The translations under genes and the position numbers were made by a program. A model generated the notes under the pieces. The model saw nothing but the letters and a program-made list of their open reading frames with translations, was not told where the DNA came from and made no database searches. From Actinoplanes subtropicus (lineage in GTDB: Bacteria; Actinomycetota; Actinomycetes; Mycobacteriales; Micromonosporaceae), in NCBI RefSeq assembly GCF_000721705.1, contig NZ_JOJL01000041.1, forward strand, positions 1 to 64,000: a stretch of DNA of 64,000 bases. Reading direction: 5' to 3'. The stretch's first letter is position 1. Every line of letters starts with the position of its first letter. Shown in pieces: positions 1 to 8,770 of this stretch.

Positions 1-108
1 AGGAAGCGGCCGGAGCCCACCCGGGCCAACGTGTCGGTCACCGCATGTCCTCTCGGTCGGTGGTCGTGCGCACCATCCGACCATCAGTTCGGCACGTCAG
101 GAGGGGAT

Positions 109-147
109 ATGAATCTTTATCGCTTATATCGGGCCAAAGTTACCTAG
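109..147 (+). other. possible 12-codon leader ORF upstream of the chemoreceptor gene
   Basis: A Shine-Dalgarno-like AGGAGGGG (99-106) lies 2 bases before an ATG that opens a 12-codon frame (MNLYRLYRAKVT) ending in TAG, 39 bases before the chemoreceptor start. The frame is AT-rich compared with its surroundings, so the same bases may simply be promoter sequence. It is listed because the ribosome-binding site looks too good to ignore, but nothing proves that it is translated. Confidence 0.2.
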
Positions 148-186
148 GCTGGGGTGTCATATCGCCGTCCAACCGAGGAGCGTCAC

Positions 187-1857
187 ATGGCAGAAAAGTC
201 CGGCTTCGCGTTCCGGAACCTGTCGGTCGCCTGGAAGCTGCGCTGCATGGCCGTCGTCACCTGCGTACTCCTGCTGGTCATGGGCGCTTTCGGGGTCTAC
301 CAGCTGAGCCAGGCACAGGATCGGCTGCAGGAGATGTACAAGACCAATCTCGAGGGCACCAAGGCGCTCGACAACACCGCCGTCTCGTTCCTCCAACTGC
401 GTCTCGCGGTCCGCACGGTGGCCATGGCGCAGAACGCCGCGGACACCCAGACGGCCACCGGCCAGGTTCAGGACGCCTTCGGCACGCTGGACGACAACTG
501 GAAGACGGTCATCGGGATAAACCTGTCCGGCGACGACCACGACCGGGACACCCTGACCCAGGCATTCAGCTCCTTTCGATCGATCGCGCAGAACAAGCTG
601 CTGCCGGCCGCCAACGCCAGGAACTTCACCTCGTTCAACCAGATCATCAGCAGCCAGGTGAACCCGCTCTCGGACACCATCGACACGGCCATGGGCCGGC
701 TGCTCGACGCGGAGCGCGCCTCCGCTCAGTCCTCGATCACGAACTCCACGGGGGCGTACGACACGGCACGAATCACGATGATCGTTCTGCTGCTGGCCGC
801 GCTTATTTTCACGTTCGGCATGGTCGTGTTGATCACCCGGTCGATCGCCGGCCCGTTGCAGCGGACCGTGGTGGTGCTCTCCGGGCTCGCCGCCGGGCGT
901 CTCGACCAGCGCCTCGAGGTCAGCGGCCGGGACGAGGTCGGTCAGATGGCGGTGGCGCTCAACGCCGCGATGGAACGCCTCTCCGAGACGGTCGGCACGG
1001 TGGTCGACTCGTCCGCGCAGATCAACAACGCGGCCGGCCAGATCAGCGGCGCGTCGCAGGCCCTGTCCCAGGCGGCGACCGAGCAGGCGTCCAGCGTCGA
1101 GGAGACCACCTCCAGCCTCGAGCAGATGACCGCGGGGATCTCGCAGAACAGCGAGAACGCCACCGCCACCGAGGAGTTCGCGGCCAAGGCCAAGTCCGAG
1201 GCGCTGGAGGGCGGCGAGGCGGTGCAGTTGACCGTCGACGCGATGAAGCAGATCACCAGCAAGATCGGCATCATCGACGACATCGCGTTCCAGACCAACA
1301 TGCTGGCCCTCAACGCGACCATCGAGGCGGCCCGGGCCGGCGAGCACGGCAAGGGCTTCGCGGTCGTCGCCACCGAGGTGGGCAAGCTCGCCGAGCGCAG
1401 CCAGATCGCGGCCCAGGAGATCAGCGAGCTGGCCTCGGGCAGTGTGCAGACCGCGGAACGAGCCGGCGACCTGCTCAACATGATCATCCCGAGCATCATC
1501 CGGACCTCCGACCTGGTGCAGGAGATCGCGGCGGCCAGCTCCGAGCAGTCCACCGGCGTACACCAGGTCAGCATCGCGATGAGTCAGATCGGCAAGGTCA
1601 CCGAGCAGACCGCCTCGTCCAGCGAGGAACTGGCGGCCACCGCCGAGGAGCTCTCCGCGCAGACCGCGCAGCTGCAGGCGATGATGGAGTTCTTCAACAT
1701 CGGCAACGGCCGGTCATCCGGCCGCCGCTCCTACGGACACGCCGAACAGGCCGCGATGAGCGGGGCGGGCAGCTACCCGAGCCGCGGCGTGTCGATGGGC
1801 GCGCTCCAGGACACCTTCGGCCCCGAACTGGAGGCGAAATTCGACAGCTTCCGGTGA
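187..1857 (+). CDS. methyl-accepting chemotaxis protein
   Basis: Inner-membrane chemoreceptor of 556 residues that would signal through CheW/CheA to the flagellar motor. A membrane helix at about residues 18-39 is followed by an extracytoplasmic helical sensor region to about 195, a second helix at about 196-219, a HAMP domain to about 272 and the long cytoplasmic signalling coiled coil. The conserved hairpin tip is clear around residues 362-386, with [25 protein letters not shown] at 175-180 sits 6 bases before the chosen ATG; an in-frame GTG 33 bases upstream has no such site. The sensor domain resembles the four-helix-bundle class, so the ligand cannot be predicted. No che or fla genes lie beside it, so it is an orphan receptor here. 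Confidence 0.95.
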   Translation: MAEKSGFAFRNLSVAWKLRCMAVVTCVLLLVMGAFGVYQLSQAQDRLQEMYKTNLEGTKALDNTAVSFLQLRLAVRTVAMAQNAADTQTATGQVQDAFGTLDDNWKTVIGINLSGDDHDRDTLTQAFSSFRSIAQNKLLPAANARNFTSFNQIISSQVNPLSDTIDTAMGRLLDAERASAQSSITNSTGAYDTARITMIVLLLAALIFTFGMVVLITRSIAGPLQRTVVVLSGLAAGRLDQRLEVSGRDEVGQMAVALNAAMERLSETVGTVVDSSAQINNAAGQISGASQALSQAATEQASSVEETTSSLEQMTAGISQNSENATATEEFAAKAKSEALEGGEAVQLTVDAMKQITSKIGIIDDIAFQTNMLALNATIEAARAGEHGKGFAVVATEVGKLAERSQIAAQEISELASGSVQTAERAGDLLNMIIPSIIRTSDLVQEIAAASSEQSTGVHQVSIAMSQIGKVTEQTASSSEELAATAEELSAQTAQLQAMMEFFNIGNGRSSGRRSYGHAEQAAMSGAGSYPSRGVSMGALQDTFGPELEAKFDSFR

Positions 1858-1864
1858 GCGCGGC

Positions 1865-2230
1865 TCAGATCCGCTGCTCGTGCAGGTCGCGGATCTCGTG
1901 CGCGGGGGCCCACGCCTGGTAGACGCCGAAGTCGAACTCCTCGAGCCCGAGCTGGCGGGCGACCGGGGCGCGGCCGCCGGTGTACTCCACCCGGAACCAG
2001 TTGTCCGCCTCGCCCAGCACCAGGAACGGCGCGCCGCGCCAGGTGCAGGTGGTCCGGACGTAGACCAGCTCGTCGTACTCCTCGGGGGTCAGCACCCGCA
2101 CATAGCGGCCGGGCTTGACCTCCTCGAAACCGTCGGCCGGCTGGGTCGTGTAGATGCGCACGTCGTCCCCGTCGGGCACGGCGTCGAACTCACGCCCCTG
2201 CCAGGTCACCACGTAGCCGTCGCGAATCAC
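1865..2230 (-). CDS. hypothetical protein coupled to the SseB-like gene
   Basis: Small acidic soluble protein of 121 residues with no signal peptide or membrane segment and no family I can name with certainty. Its GTG start overlaps the stop of the upstream SseB-like gene in a GTGA quartet, so the two are probably translationally coupled and made in matched amounts. The sequence is rich in aromatic and charged residues (for example YVRTTCTWRGAPF near the middle), as in compact beta-rich folds. A small cytosolic partner, chaperone or immunity-like protein for the large upstream product is a reasonable guess, but that rests on gene context alone. Confidence 0.8.
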   Translation of the reverse strand: MIRDGYVVTWQGREFDAVPDGDDVRIYTTQPADGFEEVKPGRYVRVLTPEEYDELVYVRTTCTWRGAPFLVLGEADNWFRVEYTGGRAPVARQLGLEEFDFGVYQAWAPAHEIRDLHEQRI

Positions 2231-5133
2231 TGCTCACCCACCCGGCGCCACTGCGGACCGTCGTTGTCGAAGATCGCGATCATGTGTTCGGAGCCGTCGG
2301 CGTCGATCCGCCACAGCTGCGCGCCGTGCGGCAGCCGGACGCTGTCCACCTTGAACTCGGCGATCACATCGCGGCCCTCGCCCGGGGCGAAGCCGTTGCC
2401 GCGGAACGGTGCCCGCTCGATCACCCAGCCGTCCATCGCCTTGAGCGCCTGCTCGTTCTGCCCGCCGTAGGGGATGCGGTACAGGCTGGGGCGGTAGGCC
2501 GGCCAGCGCAGCACGTACGCCTCCTTGGCGTCCGGCTGGTAGGTCGAGCCCGCGTAGGTGAGCCCCAGCGCGCCGAACAGCTCGGCCGGGGTGCGCAGGT
2601 GCTCCACCTCGGTGGCCCGGTGCACGAAACCGGCCACCCGGTCGTAGCCCCGCTCGAGGTAGAAGTCGACATGCTCGGGCGGCACGGTCTTCTGCATCAC
2701 GGTGGCGTGCTGGGCGTCGTCGTTGGCCGGGGCGGGCGCGGGCACCGGGTGCACCGGCTCGTCGTGCTCGGCGTCGGCGCCGAGACCGGCCTCGGCGGCC
2801 CAGTTGGCCAGCGCGATGACCTGCGGGCCGGGGTACTTGGCGCCGATCGGGCCGCCCGGGTTGACGGCGAACGACCAGACCGGGTCGGGCCAGTTCCGGA
2901 TCAGCTCGTAGAACCGGACGCTGACCGTACGGGTCGGCTCGGCATAGTGGTCGGCGAGCCGGTCCCGGCTGGTGAAGACGATCAGGTAGGTCTCGCCCTC
3001 CATCTCCTCGGTGCGGAACGCGAAGCCGGACTCGCCGGGCGCGCTGCCGGGCCGGGAGTGGTGCGCGACCGGTACCAGCACGCTGGCCAGCAGCAACGTG
3101 GAGAGGAACTGGTCGGTGTTGTGCCGGTCGGCGGCGTGGAACAGCTCGCGCTCGACGTCGTTGGCCGGGACGAACGGCTCGACCGGGGACTCCGCGGGCG
3201 GCGGCGGGCCGGCCGGGCGGGAGGGCGGCACGGGGGCCGCGCCACGCACCTCGAGCGGCGACGGCTGCTGCGGCTGGGCGCCGAGCCGGGCCGGGCGGTC
3301 GCTGCCGGGCGCGCCGGGGATGACCGGCGGCGCGAGGCCGGGGCGGGTCGCGGCGGGGCCGGCGGCCTGCGCCTCGGCGGTGGCGGCCCGCTCGGCCGGG
3401 GTCTTGAAGGCCGGGAACGAGGTCATCGGAGCCGGCTCGGACGCCGGGCCGGTCTGGCGACGGGGCAGCGGCGAGCCGAAACCGGGAGCGGGCTGGGCCG
3501 GCCCGGGCTGCGGCGCCCCGGGCCCGGGGTGCCGCTGGGCCAGACCCGGATACTGCGCGGCCAGGTCCGGATGTTGCTCGGCCACGCCGGGGTGCTGCTC
3601 GGCCATGCCGGGGCGCTGCTCGGCCATGCCGGGGCGCTGGGCCACGCCCGGGTGCTGGGCCAGACCTGGGTGCTGCGCGGCGGCCTGCGGCGAGGCCGGG
3701 CCCTGTGGGAAGCCGCCGCGAGCCGGGTCGTCGCCCGTTGGGGCGGCCTGGCGGCGGGGCAAGTCGGGCCGGGCCTGGGCGGACAACGGCGCATTCCAGC
3801 GCGGGTCCAGCGGCGGCTCGTCGACCGTCTGCCCGGCCAGGTGCTCGGGGACCGGCGGGGTGTTCGCCATCGGGGTGCGCACCGGCAGCGGGGCGCTCGG
3901 GTCCTGCAGCGGGCCGCGCGGGTCCTCGCCGGGCCCGAAGGTCGCCCAGCCGCCGGTGGTCGACTCGGGCGGCAAGGTGGGTGGGCGGTAGGCCGACGGA
4001 ACCGACGCCGGCCCGGCGGGGGGCGGCCCGGCCTGGGCCGGCGTAGCAGAGGTCGGCACAGCAGAGGTAGGCACAGCAGAGGTAGGCACAGCAGAGGTAG
4101 GCAAAGCAGAGGCAGGCAAAGCAGAGGTCGGCGCAGCGGAGATCGGCGCGGCCGAGGCGGGCGCGCGGGACGGCAGGCCGCTCGGCATCACGCCGCCCGG
4201 GGAGCGGATGGGCAGCCCACCGGGGCCGATCTGCGGCTTTTCCGGCGGGGGAGCCAGCGGAGAAGAAGCCGACGCCTGAGCCTGCTCGGGCTTTTCGTCG
4301 GCGGCCGGGAGCTGCGGCATCCGAGTCGCGGCGGCGGCCTGCGCGTAGCCCGGCGGACCGGCCATCGGCCCCGACAACGAGGCCGGCGAGAGCGAGGCCG
4401 GCGACGACGACCCAGCCAGCGACGACCCGGCGGGCGACGACCCGAGGCGCGACGGCGCGGCGACCGGCGGCGCGCTGACCGGCTGCGGGTAGGCCGCGGA
4501 GGCCGCGGCCGGGACGGACATCGGGCGCGGCGGCACGCTGGCCGGCGGCGCACTGGCCGGCGGCGCGCTCATCGGCCGGGGGTGGCCCGAGACCGGCGCG
4601 GCGGCCGGCGGGCCGGTCACCGGCTGCGCGGCGGACGCCTCGTGCTGGGCAGCGGCCTCGTTCGCCGCGATCGCCGCGGAGTGCAGGTCTTGGATGCGGC
4701 CGGGGGTGGGCGACTTGTCGCGGCCCGGGCCTCGGGTGGGCAGCCGCAGGTCACCGCGGGAGAGCTGGGCGACGAACCAGGCCGGCAAATATCCCTCGAT
4801 CGGGAGACCGGGGTTGACCGCCAGCCACCACTCGAGGTTGGGCCAGGTGTTGGCCAGCTCCGCGTACGGCACCCGGCGGGCCGAGCCGCTGTAGTCGGCG
4901 AGACAGGCCTGCAACGCCGCTGTGGACGTGAAGGCCAGCACGTGCGTACGCCCACCGGTGCTCCACGTGCCCCAGCCGAGCGGCGCGAGCCCCTGCAGGG
5001 CGTCGGCCGACACGGGCAGGAGCAGGTCGACACCGGCGAGGATGCGGAAGTACGACTCCTGGTCGTCCGTTCGCAACGCATCCCGCATCGCGACCTCGGC
5101 GTCCGTAGCCGGTTCCCACTCGGACACGTCCAC
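2227..5133 (-). CDS. large protein with two SseB-like domains and a proline-rich linker
   Basis: Protein of 968 residues with a modular build. Residues 1-135 and about 656-790 are two related SseB-like domains; both carry a region ending in W...AVNPGxPI (WWLAVNPGLPI and WSFAVNPGGPI). They are joined by about 500 residues of Pro/Ala/Ser/Gln-rich low-complexity sequence with two sets of short repeats. A separate globular region of unknown function fills about 805-968. There is no signal peptide or membrane helix. Two WXG100 genes lie just upstream on the same strand and eccE beyond them, so a role linked to type VII secretion is likely but unproven. GTG at 5133 is used here; a second in-frame GTG at 5127 is better spaced from the GGGGAG and may be the true start. 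The downstream gene is coupled through GTGA. Confidence 0.85.
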   Translation of the reverse strand: MDVSEWEPATDAEVAMRDALRTDDQESYFRILAGVDLLLPVSADALQGLAPLGWGTWSTGGRTHVLAFTSTAALQACLADYSGSARRVPYAELANTWPNLEWWLAVNPGLPIEGYLPAWFVAQLSRGDLRLPTRGPGRDKSPTPGRIQDLHSAAIAANEAAAQHEASAAQPVTGPPAAAPVSGHPRPMSAPPASAPPASVPPRPMSVPAAASAAYPQPVSAPPVAAPSRLGSSPAGSSLAGSSSPASLSPASLSGPMAGPPGYAQAAAATRMPQLPAADEKPEQAQASASSPLAPPPEKPQIGPGGLPIRSPGGVMPSGLPSRAPASAAPISAAPTSALPASALPTSAVPTSAVPTSAVPTSATPAQAGPPPAGPASVPSAYRPPTLPPESTTGGWATFGPGEDPRGPLQDPSAPLPVRTPMANTPPVPEHLAGQTVDEPPLDPRWNAPLSAQARPDLPRRQAAPTGDDPARGGFPQGPASPQAAAQHPGLAQHPGVAQRPGMAEQRPGMAEQHPGVAEQHPDLAAQYPGLAQRHPGPGAPQPGPAQPAPGFGSPLPRRQTGPASEPAPMTSFPAFKTPAERAATAEAQAAGPAATRPGLAPPVIPGAPGSDRPARLGAQPQQPSPLEVRGAAPVPPSRPAGPPPPAESPVEPFVPANDVERELFHAADRHNTDQFLSTLLLASVLVPVAHHSRPGSAPGESGFAFRTEEMEGETYLIVFTSRDRLADHYAEPTRTVSVRFYELIRNWPDPVWSFAVNPGGPIGAKYPGPQVIALANWAAEAGLGADAEHDEPVHPVPAPAPANDDAQHATVMQKTVPPEHVDFYLERGYDRVAGFVHRATEVEHLRTPAELFGALGLTYAGSTYQPDAKEAYVLRWPAYRPSLYRIPYGGQNEQALKAMDGWVIERAPFRGNGFAPGEGRDVIAEFKVDSVRLPHGAQLWRIDADGSEHMIAIFDNDGPQWRRVGEQ
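4046..4150 (-). repeat. seven 15-bp tandem units inside the SseB-like gene
   Basis: Units based on GCAGAGGTAGGCACA (plus-strand reading) repeat without a gap seven times. The middle units are nearly identical and the outer ones more diverged. They encode the pentapeptide series PTSAV/PTSAL in the linker at about residues 328-363. The period is a multiple of three, so copy-number change would lengthen or shorten the linker without breaking the frame. Confidence 0.85.
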
Positions 5134-5432
5134 CTCTCCCCACCACGCGACGAGGCCATCTCAACGCGTACAACCTACAAGGTCAGGCGGCGATGACAAT
5201 GGGCGGCTTTCGGCTGACGGACAACTCGTGTCCTAGGTGCCACCGGGTTCATCACCGACGGCCCTATTTTGGTCGCTGGGCGCGATCAGTCAACAACCGA
5301 TGGTAGCCGCTACGCCAAATCGGGCCAGTACGCGAACGGGGGACACCAGACGCGTAAGAACCGACTAAACGGAAACGGCCGGTTTCAGCCTCGACGGCTG
5401 TACCGACCGTTTCGCTCGCTGGACCGGCGCGC

Positions 5433-5729
5433 TCACTGGAAGCGCTGCGTCGCGTTCTTCTCCGTGGCGATGTAATCCTGCACCGACTGGTCGACGGCGC
5501 CCTTGATGTTCTGCAGGATCTGCGTGAGGTCCTGCGCCGAGGCGCGCCACTTGGCCTGGCGGGTGTAGTACGCCTGCTGCGCCTCGCCCTCCCAGGTATC
5601 CACTAGGTGTTTGGCCGCGTGCTCGGCGTCGTCGAGCTGGGTCTGCATGCTGCGCACGGCCGCCGCGATGTGCTCGCTCGCCTGCTGCAGAGAGCCGAAG
5701 TTGACGAGAAGCAGCCCGTCGTTAGCCAT
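5433..5729 (-). CDS. WXG100 family type VII secretion target
   Basis: Helical-hairpin protein of 98 residues, the normal length for EsxA/EsxB-like substrates of type VII (ESX) secretion. The turn motif is WEG at about residues 46-48, and the C-terminal helix has the secretion-signal pattern YxxxE (YIATE), as expected for one member of a heterodimer. A strong GAGGAGGTAA site precedes the ATG. It lies 24 bases downstream of a second WXG100 gene, the usual tandem arrangement for partners that fold together. Downstream is a 299-base gap before the SseB-like gene; it holds a short inverted repeat at 5372-5386 that could be a weak terminator, and no gene I can support. Confidence 0.93.
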   Translation of the reverse strand: MANDGLLLVNFGSLQQASEHIAAAVRSMQTQLDDAEHAAKHLVDTWEGEAQQAYYTRQAKWRASAQDLTQILQNIKGAVDQSVQDYIATEKNATQRFQ

Positions 5730-5753
5730 CTTTCGTTACCTCCTCGTCCGGAT

Positions 5754-6083
5754 TCAGAGTGGCAGACTGAAGCCGCCGCCGCTGCTGGCGACCTTGCTGG
5801 CGGCGTCGGTGTCGGTGCTCGCGTACTGCCGGCCGGACACGCGGATGGACTCCGCGGTCTCGGACAGGACCTGGTTGAGGCTCTTGAGGTCGGCCGCGTA
5901 CTGCTGCTTGACCTGCTCGAACGCCTGGGCGCCGAGGCCCTTCCAGGTGCTCTCGAGCATCGAGAGCTCGGACATCAGCTTCGTCAGCATGCCCTGCAGC
6001 TGGCTGTTGACCTCGTCGAACTTGTTGGCGGCAACCGCCATATCCGGAGATGAAGCTTGTGTGCTGGCCACCTCGGTCGTCAC
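5754..6083 (-). CDS. WXG100 family protein, probable partner of the adjacent one
   Basis: EsxB-like protein of 109 residues with WKG at the helix turn (about residues 47-49) and YASTD near the C-terminus, matching the YxxxD secretion signal. A short Ser/Gly tail follows. It is the first gene of the pair and probably forms the heterodimer exported by an ESX machine. The start is GTG with only a weak ribosome-binding site; an in-frame ATG 14 codons downstream is an alternative. The 292-base gap to the divergent eccE must hold both promoters; I see no further gene in it. Confidence 0.9.
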   Translation of the reverse strand: MTTEVASTQASSPDMAVAANKFDEVNSQLQGMLTKLMSELSMLESTWKGLGAQAFEQVKQQYAADLKSLNQVLSETAESIRVSGRQYASTDTDAASKVASSGGGFSLPL

Positions 6084-6375
6084 CCCGCTTTCTCGATCGT
6101 TTTCGCCGAAGCGCCGCGAGATCCCTTGTGGACGGGTCTATGGCGACCCTCGGCGATCGACGGAGGCCTTCACGTTAGCCCGTCCCGGCAAAGCGCGGGG
6201 GGCCGACCATGAGCGGCCACGACTGTGTTCTTCTGTCGCTGACGGTAGCGACCCGGGTCAATCCGCGGTACCCCGGGGTTGGCACCCTGTGGATAACGTG
6301 ACTCCCCCTATCCGCGCGCGCCGCCCTTTACGATGAGCCCCGACGATCGCGGAGGCGAACGGAAGGCGGAATGCG

Positions 6376-8226
6376 GTGACGGTGGGCGTGGCCGGCGGGC
6401 GGGACTACCGCGAGCTCACCGGGGGTGCCGCCCGGCTACCGAAGGTCAACACCCGGCCGCTGCGCCGCGGGCGGCTGTTCGGCATCCGGGCGAGCCAGCT
6501 GGTCGGCACCCAGGTCGCCGCCGTCGCGCTGCTGATCGGCGCGGTCAACGGCCCGCTCGCGATGGGCGCGGCGGCCGTGCTCGCCCTTCTCGTGCTGCTG
6601 CTGACCTGGCTGCGGGTGCGCGGCCGGTGGGTCTTCGAGTGGATCGGCGTGGGCCTGCGCTTCGGCGGCCGGCGACACTCGGCGCTGCCCGGGGCGAGCG
6701 CCGGTGCGCTGCTCGAGTTCGTGGCGCCGGGCAGCCGGGTCGAGCAGGCCGACCTGGGCGGCGACCCGGCCGCCGTGATCGTCGACGGTCTCGGCCTCAC
6801 CGCGGTCCTCGAGCTCGGCGACCCGGCCGGCCTGCTCGCCGAGGAGGCGGCGGCGCTGCCCTCACCGGCCTCGCTGCTGCCGCCGGGCGGCCCCGACCAG
6901 CCGCCGGTGCTGATCCAGCTGCTGTTCAGCGGCGCCCCGGCGCCCTCGATCCGGGCCGGGGCGGGCACCCCGGCGAACTCCTACCGGCAGCTGACCGAGG
7001 GGCGCCTGCTCGGGCACAGCCGGGCGATGCTCGCGGTCCGGGTGCTGCGCGCCGAGGGCTGGTCCGAGGAGGAGCTGTTGCGTACTCTGTCCGGCCTGGT
7101 CCGCAAGATGACCCGCCGGCTGTCCTGGGTGCCGGCCCGTACGCTCGGCGAGGCCGCGGCGGTCCGGGTCCTGGCCGAGCTCGCCCACGACGAGGGCGTC
7201 GGCGGCGCCCAGGAAGCGTGGGCCGTCCTGCGAGTCGGCGGCCTGGCTCAGACCACCTTCCGGATGGACCGCTGGCCGGATACGCGGATAGAGACGTCCC
7301 GCCGGCTGGTCCTCCGCATGCTCACCCTGCCGGCCGCGTCGACCACGGTGTCGCTGACCGCCGGCCCGCGGCCCGCCCACGGGCCCACCCCGATCGATTT
7401 CACCGTCCGGCTCGCCGCGCCCGAGCCGGTCTCGCTCGGTGTCGCCGCCCAGGCGCTGCGCAAGGTGGCCGCGGCCGAGCACGCGCACCTCCGCCGGCTC
7501 GACGGCGAGCAGTTGCCGGGCCTCGCCGCCACCCTCCCGCTGGCCGTCGTGCCCGACGCCGTGCCCGGCCTGCCGACCGAGGTGCAGCCGGCCGACCACT
7601 CGGAGGGCCTGCTGCTGGCGGTCGCCGCCTCGGGCCTGATGCTCGGCCGCAACCGGCACGGCAACCCGGTGGTGGCCCGGCTGTTCCGCCCCGAGCAGAC
7701 CCGGATGCTGCTGGTCGGTGGGGTCCGCTGCGCCCAACTGGTCTCGCTGCGGGCGATGGCGCTCGGCGCCCGGGTGGTGGTGCAGACCGCCCGCCCGCAG
7801 GCCTGGGAGCCGTTCGTCCGGGGCGCGGCCGTGCCCGGCGAGTCGATCGCCGTGGTGCCGCCCGGCCGGGCCGTGGAGATCGCCCCCGGTTCGGCTCTGC
7901 ACCCGCTGCTGATCGTGGTCGACGTGGGCCCGGTCGGCGCCGACAACCGGCCCGGCGCCGGGTGGCAGGCCACCCTGGTGGTGCGGGACGATTTCAGCCC
8001 GGCCGACATCGACGTGGCGTCCCGCGCCGACCTGCTGCTGGTCCAGCAGCTGCGCGGCGAGGAGGCGACGCTGCTGGGCGGCGCGCTGGGCCTCGGCGAC
8101 GTGGCGCAGTGGATGACCCGGATTCGTCCCGACATGGTGGGCGTGGTAAACCGCCGGGCGGTGCGCTGGGCGGCGCTGGCCGAGACGCCGATCGAGAACC
8201 AGCTGATCGGCACACCGAGCCGCTGA
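6376..8226 (+). CDS. eccE: type VII secretion protein EccE
   Basis: EccE is the peripheral membrane subunit of the ESX/type VII core complex. This 616-residue protein has the typical N-terminus: a basic stretch followed by two closely spaced membrane helices at about residues 42-60 and 62-82. A long soluble domain follows, with the low-complexity Ala/Gly/Pro composition common in actinomycete members. GTG is the start, preceded by GGAAGG at good spacing. The other core genes (eccB, eccC, eccD, mycP) are not in this window, so the locus is either a split ESX cluster or its periphery. The divergent WXG100 pair supports the assignment. The family is poorly conserved, hence moderate certainty. 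Confidence 0.8.
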   Translation: MTVGVAGGRDYRELTGGAARLPKVNTRPLRRGRLFGIRASQLVGTQVAAVALLIGAVNGPLAMGAAAVLALLVLLLTWLRVRGRWVFEWIGVGLRFGGRRHSALPGASAGALLEFVAPGSRVEQADLGGDPAAVIVDGLGLTAVLELGDPAGLLAEEAAALPSPASLLPPGGPDQPPVLIQLLFSGAPAPSIRAGAGTPANSYRQLTEGRLLGHSRAMLAVRVLRAEGWSEEELLRTLSGLVRKMTRRLSWVPARTLGEAAAVRVLAELAHDEGVGGAQEAWAVLRVGGLAQTTFRMDRWPDTRIETSRRLVLRMLTLPAASTTVSLTAGPRPAHGPTPIDFTVRLAAPEPVSLGVAAQALRKVAAAEHAHLRRLDGEQLPGLAATLPLAVVPDAVPGLPTEVQPADHSEGLLLAVAASGLMLGRNRHGNPVVARLFRPEQTRMLLVGGVRCAQLVSLRAMALGARVVVQTARPQAWEPFVRGAAVPGESIAVVPPGRAVEIAPGSALHPLLIVVDVGPVGADNRPGAGWQATLVVRDDFSPADIDVASRADLLLVQQLRGEEATLLGGALGLGDVAQWMTRIRPDMVGVVNRRAVRWAALAETPIENQLIGTPSR

Positions 8227-8269
8227 GAAGCTATCGCCGACTGGCATGATCGTGACACCATCCGGTGCC

Positions 8270-8653
8270 ATGGGAATTCTCATCCGGCTGGTGGTCAGCG
8301 CGGTCTCCCTGTGGATCTCGACCCTCGTGATCGACGGAATCCATCTGACCACCGACTCCGTCCCGAAAAAGATCGGGACCCTGCTGGCCGTCGCGGCCAT
8401 CTTCGGCATCGTGAACGCGGTGCTCCGGCCGATCATCAAGGTGATCGGCTGCGGGCTCTACGTGCTCACCCTCGGCCTGATCTCGGTGGTGGTCAACGGT
8501 CTGCTGTTCCTGCTGACCAGTTGGATCGCCGGCCAGGCCAGCCTGCCCTTCCACGTCGACAACTTCTGGCCCAGCGCGGTGCTCGGTGCCCTGCTCGTCG
8601 GCGTCGTGAGCTGGCTGCTCAACATGCTGGTCCCGGATGGTGGGGACGACTGA
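8270..8653 (+). CDS. phage holin family membrane protein
   Basis: Integral membrane protein of 127 residues with four hydrophobic segments, matching the widespread bacterial 'phage holin family 4' group (PF04020 type). Despite the name these are ordinary chromosomal proteins of unknown role, and no phage genes lie nearby. The ATG giving MGILIRLVVSAV is chosen because family members usually begin this way; an in-frame ATG 24 bases upstream would add eight residues. The gene follows eccE closely on the same strand and ends at a strong hairpin. Confidence 0.88.
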   Translation: MGILIRLVVSAVSLWISTLVIDGIHLTTDSVPKKIGTLLAVAAIFGIVNAVLRPIIKVIGCGLYVLTLGLISVVVNGLLFLLTSWIAGQASLPFHVDNFWPSAVLGALLVGVVSWLLNMLVPDGGDD

Positions 8654-8665
8654 TACCCGGCTTTC

Positions 8666-8697
8666 CGGCCGCCCGCTCAATCCGATGCGGGCGGCCG
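8666..8697 (+). terminator. hairpin terminator after the holin-family gene
   Basis: A perfect 11-bp stem (CGGCCGCCCGC / GCGGGCGGCCG) with a 10-base loop starts 12 bases after the stop codon. There is no T-run, as is usual for high-GC actinomycete terminators. It separates the eccE/holin unit from rarD. Confidence 0.75.
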
Positions 8698-8770
8698 TTG
8701 CCCGTTCGGGGCGTCGTGAGCTGAGCCATATGCAAGGGGTGTGCCGCGCCCACGCCCTTACGGTGGGGGC

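Noticed and set aside
100..186. Flagellar-type (sigma-28/WhiG) promoter before the chemoreceptor gene
   Set aside because: CAAAG and GCCG fragments are present, but their spacing is about ten bases too long.
2284..5196. A 970-codon open frame on the plus strand opposite the SseB-like gene
   Set aside because: High-GC antisense shadow: arginine/glycine-rich, no recognisable domain, and it fully overlaps a gene with clear SseB-like domains.
8246..8653. Prophage holin
   Set aside because: The family name is historical; no endolysin, tail or integrase genes are nearby.
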